Of a stretch of DNA of 64,000 nt, positions 10,387 through 18,466 are shown piece after piece. Source of the stretch: Roseovarius carneus (GTDB lineage Bacteria; Pseudomonadota; Alphaproteobacteria; Rhodobacterales; Rhodobacteraceae); the NCBI RefSeq assembly GCF_020141465.1, contig NZ_JAHSPD010000001.1:1594374-1658373 (forward strand), read 5' to 3'. The position numbers and the translations under genes were made by a program. Numbering within the stretch: the stretch's first letter is position 1; each line of letters starts with the position of its first letter. Below the pieces are notes generated by a model. It did no database searches, was not told the origin of the DNA, and saw nothing but the letters and a program-made list of their open reading frames with translations.

Positions 10387-11004
10387 ATGTCGGCCATAAA
10401 GAAAACTGCCCATACAGCAAAAATCACATGGCTTGGCCGTGTCGATACGGGCGACGAGGGCATCCGCTCTGCCGCGTTGGAGCGGATTGAGGCCACCTAT
10501 GCCGGGTTTGATGGCGAAAAGCACAGCGGGCTGACACGGCCCTCCTGCGTGCGGGTCAAGGCTATGCACTCTGAGGGCACGGATATCCGCAATGTGCGGC
10601 AATTCTCGATTCTGTCGGAGGAGGAGCTGGCGCTTATCGCGGCCGATATGGGGTTGGAGAGCGTCGATCCCTGCTGGCTCGGGGCGACGATGATCGTCTC
10701 CGGCATCCCTGATTTCACGCATATCCCGCCCTCCACCCGCCTTCAGACGGCGGCGGGCACGGCCCTTGTGATTGATATGCACAACCAACCCTGCCAATAT
10801 CCTGCGATGGAGATTGAGGCCGACCGCCCCGGCCACGGCAAAGGGTTCATTGCCGCCGCGCGCGGACGGCGCGGTGTGACCGCTTGGGTGGAGCGGGAAG
10901 GGCTCCTTTCGGTGGGTGACGCACTTGATGTTTACGTCCCTGATCAGCGGCCATGGGCCGAGCTTGATGCCGCGCTGAGTCCCAAAGCGCGGGCGATGCG
11001 CTAA
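10387..11004 (+). CDS. MOSC-domain protein
   Basis: A 205-residue protein with a MOSC fold: a 'EKHSGLTRPSCVRV' approach strand, an NVRQFSILSEEELALIA segment and the conserved Cys in MHNQPCQYP (about residue 138). MOSC domains occur in molybdenum cofactor sulfurases and in YiiM/YuaD-type proteins that act on N-hydroxylated compounds using Mo cofactor. Single-domain members like this are mostly uncharacterised. It has its own AAGGAG ribosome site. No molybdenum genes lie nearby, so the partner and substrate remain open. Confidence 0.75.
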   Translation: MSAIKKTAHTAKITWLGRVDTGDEGIRSAALERIEATYAGFDGEKHSGLTRPSCVRVKAMHSEGTDIRNVRQFSILSEEELALIAADMGLESVDPCWLGATMIVSGIPDFTHIPPSTRLQTAAGTALVIDMHNQPCQYPAMEIEADRPGHGKGFIAAARGRRGVTAWVEREGLLSVGDALDVYVPDQRPWAELDAALSPKARAMR

Positions 11005-11245
11005 TCGTGGTCGCTGGTTCAGGCGTGCGGCTGCTACGGAGACGCTCGTCTTACACAGAGGTTTTTTTCCTCCAAAACGATGCGTCCCACGCACGTTCCG
11101 TGCGCATAACAATACCCGGCATCGCTCTTTAGCTTTTGCCGCTTCTAATTATTTCAGCACGGCTCAGGGCCATATGCCCCCAAGCATAGTGCGCAAGAAA
11201 ACTTGATCGACCAAACGTTTATTATAAACCTAAAAACTTTAAGTG

Positions 11246-12028
11246 ATGGTAATGAAAAGACATGTTTTTAAAGAGACATATTCGCGTATTCTATCTCCAC
11301 TGACATTTACGATCTGCGCGATGGGCTGGTTGACCGCAGCGATTGCTGGGCCGTTTGGCACGTTTGAGGCCATGGATTTGTCAGTGAGATTGGTGTTTTG
11401 GTTTTTTGTTTTGGTATTGGCGACCGTGGTGGGCTATGGCGCTCGTGCATTGGCTTATCTTCTGGTCGGACCGGACAAGCCTGTATATTTTGACATAATT
11501 GCTATCGGTGCCACAGTGGTCTTTGCCACGCCGATCATTCTCGCGGTTGGAAGCGTGGTCGAGCATACAGCAGGGGCAGAAGTGCCACCCGTGCCGCTGG
11601 TCGCACTTTATACCCTGGTCTTAGCCATGCCGATATTCGTCTTGCGGCGACTGATCCCGGGGTTTGAGCGGCATCGCTATTCGGCTCAGTGGCTTGGCGA
11701 TCCCCTTGAGGGGCAGCCGCGCTTGATGCGGCGCTTGCCCGCAGAGCAGCGCGGCGAGGTGCTGCGCCTCTCTGCAAACGGGCATTTTACCGAAGTGGTG
11801 ACCACGCGCGGCTCTCACACGCTCCGCCTCAGGATGAAAGATGCGATCGACGAGACAGAGCCGATTGCGGGCTATTGCACGCATCGCTCGCATTGGGTGT
11901 CACAAGACGCGATCTGCAGAATTGAGCGTGAGAACGCCCACAAGGTTTTTGTCGTTTTGTGCAATGAGGATCGTGTGCCAGTGAGCCGCAGCTTTCGGTC
12001 TGAGCTTGAGCGGCTGGGCCTGATTTAG
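11246..12028 (+). CDS. Membrane-anchored LytTR-type DNA-binding regulator
   Basis: A 260-residue protein: about four hydrophobic helices in the first 130 residues, then a cytoplasmic LytTR DNA-binding domain in the last 100, with the motifs GHFTEVVTTRG, GYCTHRSHWVS and a closing DRVPVSRSF. It probably regulates genes from the membrane without phosphorelay. Three starts are possible (GTG 11243, ATG 11246, ATG 11252); no strong ribosome site decides. The 240 bases upstream and the first third of the gene are visibly richer in A+T than the neighbours, which may mean a recent arrival or just a strong promoter region. No target gene is obvious. Confidence 0.72.
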   Translation: MVMKRHVFKETYSRILSPLTFTICAMGWLTAAIAGPFGTFEAMDLSVRLVFWFFVLVLATVVGYGARALAYLLVGPDKPVYFDIIAIGATVVFATPIILAVGSVVEHTAGAEVPPVPLVALYTLVLAMPIFVLRRLIPGFERHRYSAQWLGDPLEGQPRLMRRLPAEQRGEVLRLSANGHFTEVVTTRGSHTLRLRMKDAIDETEPIAGYCTHRSHWVSQDAICRIERENAHKVFVVLCNEDRVPVSRSFRSELERLGLI

Positions 12029-12078
12029 GGCGTGCTGCGTTCGCCCGGTCCGGTGAGGTCAATTGCACACGACACGCT

Positions 12079-12741
12079 CTAGCGCGGCATCGGGATGACA
12101 TGGGTGCTGTGGCCGGTGAGCACGGCCAGCGCCTCGGTCCGCATGAGCGTGCTCAGCGCCGCGTCCGAGCTGCGCAACCCCCCGGTATAGGTGCCGAACG
12201 CAGGCAGGATCACCCGGTCGCTGTCAATCAGGAACGCAGGGCGCGATATGGTCCGGCCCTTGAGGCTCAGCTGCGCTTTGGGGTGGTAATGGCCCGAAAC
12301 CTCGCCGCTGGCCCCGGATCGTGCGATATGGCGGAAGGTCAGCGGCGCCAGCGGCAACTCGGCCAGATGCGTGCCGCCCAGATCCATCGGGCCCGGATCA
12401 TGATTGCCCTCGATCCAGACCCAGCGCCGCCCGGCCTGAAGTGTCTTGATCCAGAGCCTGTCTTCCTCGGGCAGGGCATGGGCCGCGTCGGGATCATCGA
12501 AGCTGTCGCCAAGGCAAACCACCGTGCTGGCCCCCGTAGCGCGCAGGGCGAATTCCAGCCGCGAAAGGGTGTCGCGTGTCTCATAGGGCGGCAAAGTTGC
12601 ATCGCCCAGCCGCGCGCGCCGCTCGGCCTTGCCCAGATGCAAGTCCGATACAGCCAGCAGATTTTCCTGCGGCCAATAAAGCGCGCCGGAGGGCAGGGCA
12701 GTCAGCTGCGCGCCCGCAAGGGTGAAAGCATATGTGGTCAT
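12079..12741 (-). CDS. pdeM: PdeM-like metallophosphoesterase (DNA damage response endonuclease family)
   Basis: A 220-residue calcineurin-like phosphoesterase. All metal-binding motifs are visible in order: SDLHLGK, CLGDSFDD, IEGNHD and SGHYHPK, plus a C-terminal GHSTHVIP. This matches the ligase-associated PdeM family, whose genes usually stand beside an ATP-dependent DNA ligase and an Lhr-like helicase. Neither partner is present here. It lies 66 bases downstream of tonB on the same strand, so it could be read through from the B12 operon, but a functional link is doubtful. It converges with the LytTR gene. Confidence 0.83.
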   Translation of the reverse strand: MTTYAFTLAGAQLTALPSGALYWPQENLLAVSDLHLGKAERRARLGDATLPPYETRDTLSRLEFALRATGASTVVCLGDSFDDPDAAHALPEEDRLWIKTLQAGRRWVWIEGNHDPGPMDLGGTHLAELPLAPLTFRHIARSGASGEVSGHYHPKAQLSLKGRTISRPAFLIDSDRVILPAFGTYTGGLRSSDAALSTLMRTEALAVLTGHSTHVIPMPR

Positions 12742-12807
12742 GCGGGATTTATGGCTGTTGGGGCCGGGCTTGGGAAGAGGCGTCTTCCCTGGGGGGTCTC
12801 AAACGGC

Positions 12808-13644
12808 TCAGGGCGTGAACGACATGGGCAGCGAAAAGGCATGTGTACCGGGCGGCAGGGCGCGCGGGGCGGCGGGCAGTCGCGCGCTTTGGACCGCAGT
12901 AATCGCCGCGCGGTCAAGCGCTGCATCTCCTGAACTGCGCGCCACACTCACGGAGGTCAGTGCGCCATCGGTGCGCATTTGGATGGATAAATGCACTGTC
13001 CCTCTGGCCCGCGTGTCCCCCGGATAGCGTTTGCGGCGCTCGATGCTGCTGCGGACACCGCCCCCCCACTGCGCCATCAGCGTGGCTGTGCGGGCGGGCG
13101 ACAGCGTGGGGTCTGCGCGGGTTGCTGTGGTCCCCGCTGCCGTGGTTTGACCTTGGCCCGCCGCGCTCTGGCTGGCGCGGCTCTCAGATTCGGGTTTTGC
13201 GGCGGCTGCGGGCTTCGGGGCAGGCGGCGTGCGGGCGAGGGTTTCGGGCCGCGAGCGTGGGCGCGTTTTGGGTGGTGCGGGCGGTGTCTGCGTGTCGATG
13301 CTTGGCAGCGCGGGCGCGAGGGCGGCGTTGAGCACAGGGGCCGACGGGGCAGCGGGGCTGCTTGGCGTGCTGCGCGGCGCCGCTATCTGGGGCAAGGCTG
13401 CGGGGGCGGTCATGGCCGTTGGTGCTTGGGGCGTGCTGAGCATGGGTGTCTCGGGTGCGGGTGGCGGGCGATCCCATGCTGCCACCAGATCAGCGAGGGC
13501 GGGGCTGACCGCCGAGACGGTGAGGCTGTCTGAGCCGCCCATTCCAGCAGACCCCGGCGCGCCGTCATGGCTGCTGGCCCACAGCGCGAGGTGCACCGCG
13601 GTGGCAAGTGCGAGACATGCCGAGACTTCGACCACGCGGCTCAT
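12808..13644 (-). CDS. tonB: TonB-family energy transducer of the B12 operon
   Basis: A 278-residue protein with an N-terminal membrane anchor (about residues 5-24), a long Pro/Ala/Thr-rich periplasmic spacer (about 70-180) and a C-terminal TonB domain with YPGDTRARGTVHLSIQM and a final helix-strand. It transmits proton-motive energy from ExbB-ExbD to a TonB-dependent outer-membrane receptor. It is the last of ten genes that start with the btuB-like receptor at 21289, and its start overlaps the upstream exbD stop by four bases, so it is probably dedicated to corrinoid uptake. Confidence 0.87.
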   Translation of the reverse strand: MSRVVEVSACLALATAVHLALWASSHDGAPGSAGMGGSDSLTVSAVSPALADLVAAWDRPPPAPETPMLSTPQAPTAMTAPAALPQIAAPRSTPSSPAAPSAPVLNAALAPALPSIDTQTPPAPPKTRPRSRPETLARTPPAPKPAAAAKPESESRASQSAAGQGQTTAAGTTATRADPTLSPARTATLMAQWGGGVRSSIERRKRYPGDTRARGTVHLSIQMRTDGALTSVSVARSSGDAALDRAAITAVQSARLPAAPRALPPGTHAFSLPMSFTP

Positions 13645-14018
13645 GGCGCGCGGATCGCCAGATCGACGGCGGCTACGCCCATCGTTGCTAGCTGGGCCAG
13701 AAGGGCGGCCAGATCGGGTGCGGGGAAGGCCGCGTCGGCGCGCAGGGTGAGCGCTTCGGGCGCTTGGGCCGCGACAGTGGCGAGGGCGGCCACGCCGCTT
13801 TGTCCGGCAAAGCTCAGCGTGCCATCTGCGGCGGCAAAGAGGATTGCGCCCTCGCCAAGCGGGGTCTCGCCCGTAGCCGCTGGCAAGGTGATGTCGAAGG
13901 GCGGCGGGGGCGCGATCCGTGCCGCCATCAAGAAGAAGATCAGCAGGAGAAAAACCACGTTGATCATGGGCACGGCGGCGTCGATGCGGCGCGGCGGGCG
14001 GGGGCGTGAAAACCGCAT
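13641..14018 (-). CDS. exbD: ExbD-family stator subunit (second copy)
   Basis: A 125-residue ExbD/TolR-type protein: a basic N-terminus (RFSRPRPPRRIDAAVPM), one transmembrane helix INVVFLLLIFFLMAARI and a short periplasmic domain. The usual Asp at the start of the helix (PxID/PMIDVVF) is replaced by Asn (VPMINVVF), a change in the residue thought to carry protons. It lies 4 bases after another exbD that keeps the Asp. The two may form a mixed stator with ExbB, with only one copy translocating protons. I start at the ATG at 14018, since the frame's earlier ATG lies inside the preceding gene. Confidence 0.83.
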   Translation of the reverse strand: MRFSRPRPPRRIDAAVPMINVVFLLLIFFLMAARIAPPPPFDITLPAATGETPLGEGAILFAAADGTLSFAGQSGVAALATVAAQAPEALTLRADAAFPAPDLAALLAQLATMGVAAVDLAIRAP

Positions 14019-14022
14019 GGCT

Positions 14023-14400
14023 CTAGGGCACCACGGCGAGGGTGGCAAACCCGGCCGCGCGCAAGGTTTGTGCCACGTCGATCAGGCGTTGCAGGCTGGT
14101 AGCATCCGCACTGCGCAAGACGATCACATCTTCGGCCCCTGTGGTGAGGGGGGCAAGGGCCTCTGCCAGCGCCGCCTCGGCCACCGGCGCGCCATTGAGG
14201 CGCAGCCCGTCCGGGCCAATCTCCACAAGGCGCGGGGGGCCGGAATAGGCCGCATCGCCGCCCGCAGGCGACAGGGTCAGCGCGCTGTCGTGTCCAAATT
14301 GTGAGGCGAGCATGAAGAAGACCAACAGAAGAAACACGACGTCGATCATTGGCGTAAGGCTGGGCTTGCGGCTTGGGCGGAAGGGGGGCAGGGCGAGCAT
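14023..14400 (-). CDS. exbD: ExbD-family stator subunit (first copy)
   Basis: A 125-residue ExbD protein: FRPSRKPSLTPMIDVVFLLLVFFMLASQF is split into a basic stretch and a transmembrane helix that keeps the conserved proton-carrying Asp in PMIDVVF (about residue 18). The rest is a small periplasmic domain. Together with the preceding ExbB it should form the proton channel that energises TonB. Its start codon shares one base with the exbB stop (TGATG). It is the canonical member of the ExbD pair. Confidence 0.88.
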   Translation of the reverse strand: MLALPPFRPSRKPSLTPMIDVVFLLLVFFMLASQFGHDSALTLSPAGGDAAYSGPPRLVEIGPDGLRLNGAPVAEAALAEALAPLTTGAEDVIVLRSADATSLQRLIDVAQTLRAAGFATLAVVP

Positions 14401-15023
14401 CAGGCGGCGGCCTTTACCCCAGAGGCGTGGGTGAATAGGCGCGTGGCCATATCCTCAAAATCGGTCTGCACCCGCTCTGCGATCCCCTCGAACCAGCTGA
14501 GCGCGACCGCCGCTGGGATTGCCACGGCCATGCCCGCTGCCGTGGTCAAAAGCGCCTCCCATATACCGCCCGCGAGGACGGACGGGTCGGCCTGTCCACC
14601 GCTGGTCTCCAGCGCCTGAAACGCCTCGATCATACCCAGAACGGTCCCGAGAAGCCCGATAAGCGGCGCGATTGTCGCGATCAGCTCAAGCGGGCGCAGG
14701 CCCGTGCGGATCTCGGTCAGGGCGCGCAGGGCGAGGCGTGTCACCTCCTCGCGCGCGAGCGTATCGGGCAAGTCTTGCGCCCCCAGCGCGCTTGCGACAA
14801 AGCGGCTGCGGATATCGCGGGCGTTGGGCCGCGCTTGGGGCCGCGCGACCATAGCGGCCACAGCAGCCTCTGCGGCGGCGCTTTGCCATGCGCCCAAGCG
14901 CGTGAGCTGCCAAAGCTTCCACAGGATCAGGGTCAGTGTCAGCACCGACAGCGCTGCAATGGCCCAAAGTGCTGGGCCGCCCGTTGCGAGAAATCCCGTG
15001 AGTGCGTTTATATCTGGTCCCAT
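14400..15023 (-). CDS. exbB: ExbB-family proton channel subunit
   Basis: A 207-residue MotA/TolQ/ExbB protein with a first transmembrane helix near residues 16-36, then a cytoplasmic loop, and two C-terminal helices with the signature IAPLIGLLGTVLGMIEAF and a ALLTTAAGMAVAIPAAVAL segment. It forms the pentameric ring of the TonB energiser. It starts 2 bases after the uncharacterised 344-residue gene, which ties that gene to the TonB complex at the transcript level. Confidence 0.9.
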   Translation of the reverse strand: MGPDINALTGFLATGGPALWAIAALSVLTLTLILWKLWQLTRLGAWQSAAAEAAVAAMVARPQARPNARDIRSRFVASALGAQDLPDTLAREEVTRLALRALTEIRTGLRPLELIATIAPLIGLLGTVLGMIEAFQALETSGGQADPSVLAGGIWEALLTTAAGMAVAIPAAVALSWFEGIAERVQTDFEDMATRLFTHASGVKAAA

Positions 15024-15025
15024 CC

Positions 15026-16060
15026 CTAAGGTTCTGCTGTCTCATCAACTGCGTTCTGCGGTACGGCGGTATTGTCAAAATGAGCGCTCCATGCCGCTGC
15101 AAGCGGGCTGTCGCCATGGAGCCTGCGCCACTGGCGTAACCCGTTGCGCAGGCCCGTGCGGCCAATGCGCGTGGCAGGCTCGTCCACGGTTTTGGGCGCT
15201 GTTCCTTGTTCCAACGCGGCCCAACACGCGGCCTTGGCCTCGACATATTCTGGCGGGCCCCAGTCGCGCAGTAGCTCCTGAAATCCGTCAAAGGCCGCGC
15301 GGTTGAGCGGCTTGTCCTCACCCAGCCGCCCGATCACAGGGTTTTCCGGATGGAAGCCCGCGCATGGCACCCAGCCTTCGGGAATGGGCGTATTGGCCGA
15401 ATGTGTGCGCGCCGCGCGTAGCAGTTTCGGCAGCACATGGGTGTGCGGCCCTTCGGGGGAGGTGCCATCGGTATCCGGCCCGCCAATGGGCTGGAAGACC
15501 TCGACGCGGCCCAGCTTTGTGAGGGCAACGCGGTGGGGATGCGCCTTGAGGATCGCGCCCATCGCGGGGTTTGCGGGGTCCATCAGCGATGCGCCTTCCG
15601 CCGCGCGCAGCACGTCGATCAGCGCGGCATCGTCGGTGCGGATGCAAAAATCCACCTGCGGCTGGGCCAGCCCCATATCAAAGAGGATCGCGCCACGGTC
15701 TTCGGGGCGCAGGGCGGCGGCGTCTGGGCCAAGCTCGGTCAGAACGCTGCGGCGCGACATGGCCGCCTCGGCCTCGGGGAGGCAAAGGGCGACACCCTGA
15801 GACCAGCGATGCGCCTTGGGGCTGAGGGTCTCATATGCCACGGGGCGCACGTTCTTGAGCGTATCGAGACGCAGACCGCCTCGGGTGCTGACTTGGCTGA
15901 GCGGTGTGTCGGGTGACTGGGGCGTTCCGGACATGATGGGCAGGCGGGGGGCCTCATCACGGACATGGTGAAACTCGGCGATGGCACCGAATGAGCCCAT
16001 GTTCCACCCCGCTTCGGGATGTGCCATTGCGTCATGCAGGATCTGTTCAAGATTGGTCAT
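15026..16060 (-). CDS. Uncharacterised 344-residue protein in the B12 operon
   Basis: No family is recognised. It has no signal peptide or membrane helix, so it is probably cytoplasmic. Visible features are an N-terminal FHHVRDEAP segment, a VDFCIRTDDAALIDVLRAAEG region about a third of the way in, GPHTHVLPKLL near residue 210 and PCAGFHPENPVIGR near residue 235: several His/Cys that might bind a metal or corrinoid, which is only a guess. The start at 16060 is preceded by GGGAGA and overlaps the cbiZ stop by four bases; exbB starts 2 bases after its stop. This placement makes a role in corrinoid handling likely. It could also be a regulator or a chaperone. Confidence 0.8.
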   Translation of the reverse strand: MTNLEQILHDAMAHPEAGWNMGSFGAIAEFHHVRDEAPRLPIMSGTPQSPDTPLSQVSTRGGLRLDTLKNVRPVAYETLSPKAHRWSQGVALCLPEAEAAMSRRSVLTELGPDAAALRPEDRGAILFDMGLAQPQVDFCIRTDDAALIDVLRAAEGASLMDPANPAMGAILKAHPHRVALTKLGRVEVFQPIGGPDTDGTSPEGPHTHVLPKLLRAARTHSANTPIPEGWVPCAGFHPENPVIGRLGEDKPLNRAAFDGFQELLRDWGPPEYVEAKAACWAALEQGTAPKTVDEPATRIGRTGLRNGLRQWRRLHGDSPLAAAWSAHFDNTAVPQNAVDETAEP

Positions 16061-16734
16061 GGTGAAGGTCTCCCTTTGGTCTGTGTGTCTTGTATCCAGC
16101 GCGCGCCACCGACCTTTGTCGCGTGGTAAACGGCGGCACCGATCGCCTCGCCAAGGGCGGTGTGCAGCCCGGTATAGGCACCTGCGCCGTGGGGGGCCGC
16201 GATGGCGATGCAATCCGTGCCGGTGCCGGTTGCTATCCCTGTGGGCAAGGCGACGCCCAATTCAATGATCGCGGCGGTACGGGCCTGTGCGGCGATGCTC
16301 ATCGCTTCGATCATAGCGGCTTGGGTCAGGCCCGTTTGCACGGCCACAGCGATGTTGATCGTGCCCCAATCGGTGGTGGCCTTGTCGCGGCGCGTGCCGA
16401 CCCGCTCTGCATTACCGAGGCCGACAGTGGCCACGGAGTGGGCCTCTGCACCCTCAACGCGTGCGCGGTGCTGATGCACATGCCGCACATCGCGCGAGGT
16501 CAGGAAACACACCGCATCCGCCGCGCCGCGCGCCCGCAATTGCCGCTCCAGCCATGGGTGGACATCCATATCGAGGGTAAGGTCCGCATTGCGCACCTCG
16601 CGCCAGAGAATGTGGCGGGCGGTAACGAAGCCCGGCGCGTTGATCGCCCAGCTGAGGACCTGCATTGGCGCGCCCAGATCAAAGGCCAGCCATGGGTGAT
16701 CCTCGATAAGGCGGGACTGCGCAGGCGCGTTCAT
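16057..16734 (-). CDS. cbiZ: Adenosylcobinamide amidohydrolase
   Basis: A 225-residue CbiZ-family protein, recognised from the segments VCFLTSRDVRH, VATVGLGNAERVG, TINIAVAVQTGLTQAAMIEA and the Gly-rich GIATGTGTDCIAIAAP. CbiZ cleaves the amide between the corrin ring and the lower-ligand arm of adenosyl(pseudo)cobinamide, giving cobyric acid that can be rebuilt into the preferred cobamide. In Rhodobacter relatives it remodels imported pseudo-B12. Encoded between the ABC ATPase and the uncharacterised gene with four-base overlaps at both ends, it supports corrinoids as the cargo of this operon. Confidence 0.87.
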   Translation of the reverse strand: MNAPAQSRLIEDHPWLAFDLGAPMQVLSWAINAPGFVTARHILWREVRNADLTLDMDVHPWLERQLRARGAADAVCFLTSRDVRHVHQHRARVEGAEAHSVATVGLGNAERVGTRRDKATTDWGTINIAVAVQTGLTQAAMIEAMSIAAQARTAAIIELGVALPTGIATGTGTDCIAIAAPHGAGAYTGLHTALGEAIGAAVYHATKVGGARWIQDTQTKGRPSP

Positions 16735-17489
16735 GGCAGCACCGCGAGGGGTTGAAAAATCAGGCCTTGGTCGGTGCGTTGCACATGGGCCGTGATACCG
16801 AAAACATCGCGGATAAGGGCGGGGGTCAGCACCTCCTCAGGCGGTCCATCGGCGCGCAGGCTGCCTGCGCCAATCACGATCAGGCGGGTGCAGTGGCGCG
16901 CGGCGAGGCCCAGATCATGCAGCGACACGATCACGGATTGGCCCCCTGCCGCCAGCCCTGCAAAAATCTGCATCGTCGCGATCTGGTGGGCAGGGTCGAG
17001 CCCAGCAATGGGTTCATCCGCCATAAGAAGGGGCGTTTCCTGCGCCAGTGCACGGGCGATGAGGGCACGGGCCTGCTCTCCGCCCGACAGGCGCGTGGCG
17101 GTGCGCGCGCGCATCTCGGTGAGATCCATCTGCGCTATGGCCGCATCCACGGCGCGATGGTCAGCGTCGGTCATGCGCGCGCCGCCCGCCAGATGCGGGG
17201 TGCGGCCCAATGCCACCAACGTCTCCACCGTCACGGGCCACGCAATCTCGCGCGCTTGTGGCATCCACGCCGCCGCCCGGCCCCGCGCCGGCGCATCGAG
17301 TTTGGCGAGTGAGCTTGACCCGCTGCTCGGGATCAGGCCGAGGGCAGAGCGCATCAACGTAGTCTTGCCCGCGCCATTGGGTCCGATGATGCCAACCAGC
17401 TCGCCGGGCCCCACGCTCAGGCTCACGTCCTGCAAAATGCTCCGGCCGCGCAAAACAACACCGAAATCCTGAAGCGCCAGGCGCGTCAT
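16731..17489 (-). CDS. btuD: Corrinoid ABC transporter ATP-binding protein
   Basis: A 252-residue FecE/BtuD-type ATPase: Walker [10 protein letters not shown] (about 36-44), Q-loop in AAWMPQAREI, signature LSGGEQARALIARAL, Walker B PLLMADEP and switch His in SLHDLG. It powers import through the BtuC-type permease. It overlaps btuC upstream and cbiZ downstream by four bases each. Substrate assignment rests on the cobalamin riboswitch and the adjacent cbiZ; by sequence alone a siderophore or haem ATPase would look similar. Confidence 0.88.
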   Translation of the reverse strand: MTRLALQDFGVVLRGRSILQDVSLSVGPGELVGIIGPNGAGKTTLMRSALGLIPSSGSSSLAKLDAPARGRAAAWMPQAREIAWPVTVETLVALGRTPHLAGGARMTDADHRAVDAAIAQMDLTEMRARTATRLSGGEQARALIARALAQETPLLMADEPIAGLDPAHQIATMQIFAGLAAGGQSVIVSLHDLGLAARHCTRLIVIGAGSLRADGPPEEVLTPALIRDVFGITAHVQRTDQGLIFQPLAVLP

Positions 17490-18466
17490 AAGCCCTCCCG
17501 CCTTGTGCGGTAGATCAGGTGCAAAAAGAGAGGCGCGCCGACAAGGGCCGTGACCACACCCAGCTTCAGATCGCGCGCGGGCAAGATCAGCCGCACGGCC
17601 AGATCGGCGGTCAGAAGCATCGCCGCCCCACCCAGCGCCGAGGCCCAGAGCAATTGGCCGGGGCGCGCACCCACATAGCGGCGCAAAAGATGCGGCACGA
17701 CCAGCCCGACAAAGCCAATCGCCCCCGCCACAGCCACCCCGGCCCCCACCACGGCGGCGGTGCCAAAGATCACCATGAGGCGCAGGCGAGTGAGGTTTAT
17801 CCCCATCGCCGCCGCCGCATCCTCGCCCAGCGTCAGCGCATCAAGCGCGCGCGGCAGACGTATCAGAAGAAGCGAGCCCGCAGCAATAAGCGGCAAGGCA
17901 ATCCAGACATGGGTCATCGACCGATCGCTGAGTGAGCCCATCATCCAAAAGACGATCTCATTCGCGGCGAAAGGGTTGGGCGACAGGTTCAGGACCAGAG
18001 ATGTGAGCGCCCCCGCGAGCGCCGAAATCGCGATCCCAGCGAGGATCAAAGTCAGCGAGCCGCCGCGCGGCCCGGCAAGCGCAAGGACCAGCCCCACGCC
18101 GAATAACGCGCCTGCAAGCGCCGCAATCGGCAGGCCAAACGCAAAGCTCGCGGCCAACCCCGTCTGAATCGCGAGCACCGCCCCAAGGGCCGCAGAGCCG
18201 GAGACCCCGATCAGACCGGGATCAGCCAGCGGATTTCGCAGATAGCCCTGCATCGCGGCCCCCGCCATGCCGAGGCTCGCCCCGATCAACACGGCCAGAA
18301 TGGCGCGGGGCAGGCGGATCTCGCGCATCACGAGAGAGAGCGGGCCTGCGTCGCCCCAGATCAACGCGCGCAGCGCCGTACCGGGCGTGATCCCCGCCGG
18401 GCCGACCACCAATGCCGTGATGAAGAGGAGCGCGACCAGCGCGGAGAGGATTGCAAAAAGCCGCAT
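17486..18466 (-). CDS. btuC: Corrinoid ABC transporter permease
   Basis: A 326-residue FecCD-family permease with about nine to ten hydrophobic helices. Family landmarks include RLPRAILAVLIGASLGMAGA, a NPLADPGLIGVSGSAALGAV segment, and GFVGLVVPHLLRRYVG, where the conserved Pro-His and Arg contact the ATPase. I start at the ATG at 18466 (RLFAILSALVAL follows); the frame opens earlier inside btuF but those residues look unlike the family. The start shares one base with the btuF stop (TGATG). Confidence 0.89.
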   Translation of the reverse strand: MRLFAILSALVALLFITALVVGPAGITPGTALRALIWGDAGPLSLVMREIRLPRAILAVLIGASLGMAGAAMQGYLRNPLADPGLIGVSGSAALGAVLAIQTGLAASFAFGLPIAALAGALFGVGLVLALAGPRGGSLTLILAGIAISALAGALTSLVLNLSPNPFAANEIVFWMMGSLSDRSMTHVWIALPLIAAGSLLLIRLPRALDALTLGEDAAAAMGINLTRLRLMVIFGTAAVVGAGVAVAGAIGFVGLVVPHLLRRYVGARPGQLLWASALGGAAMLLTADLAVRLILPARDLKLGVVTALVGAPLFLHLIYRTRREGL

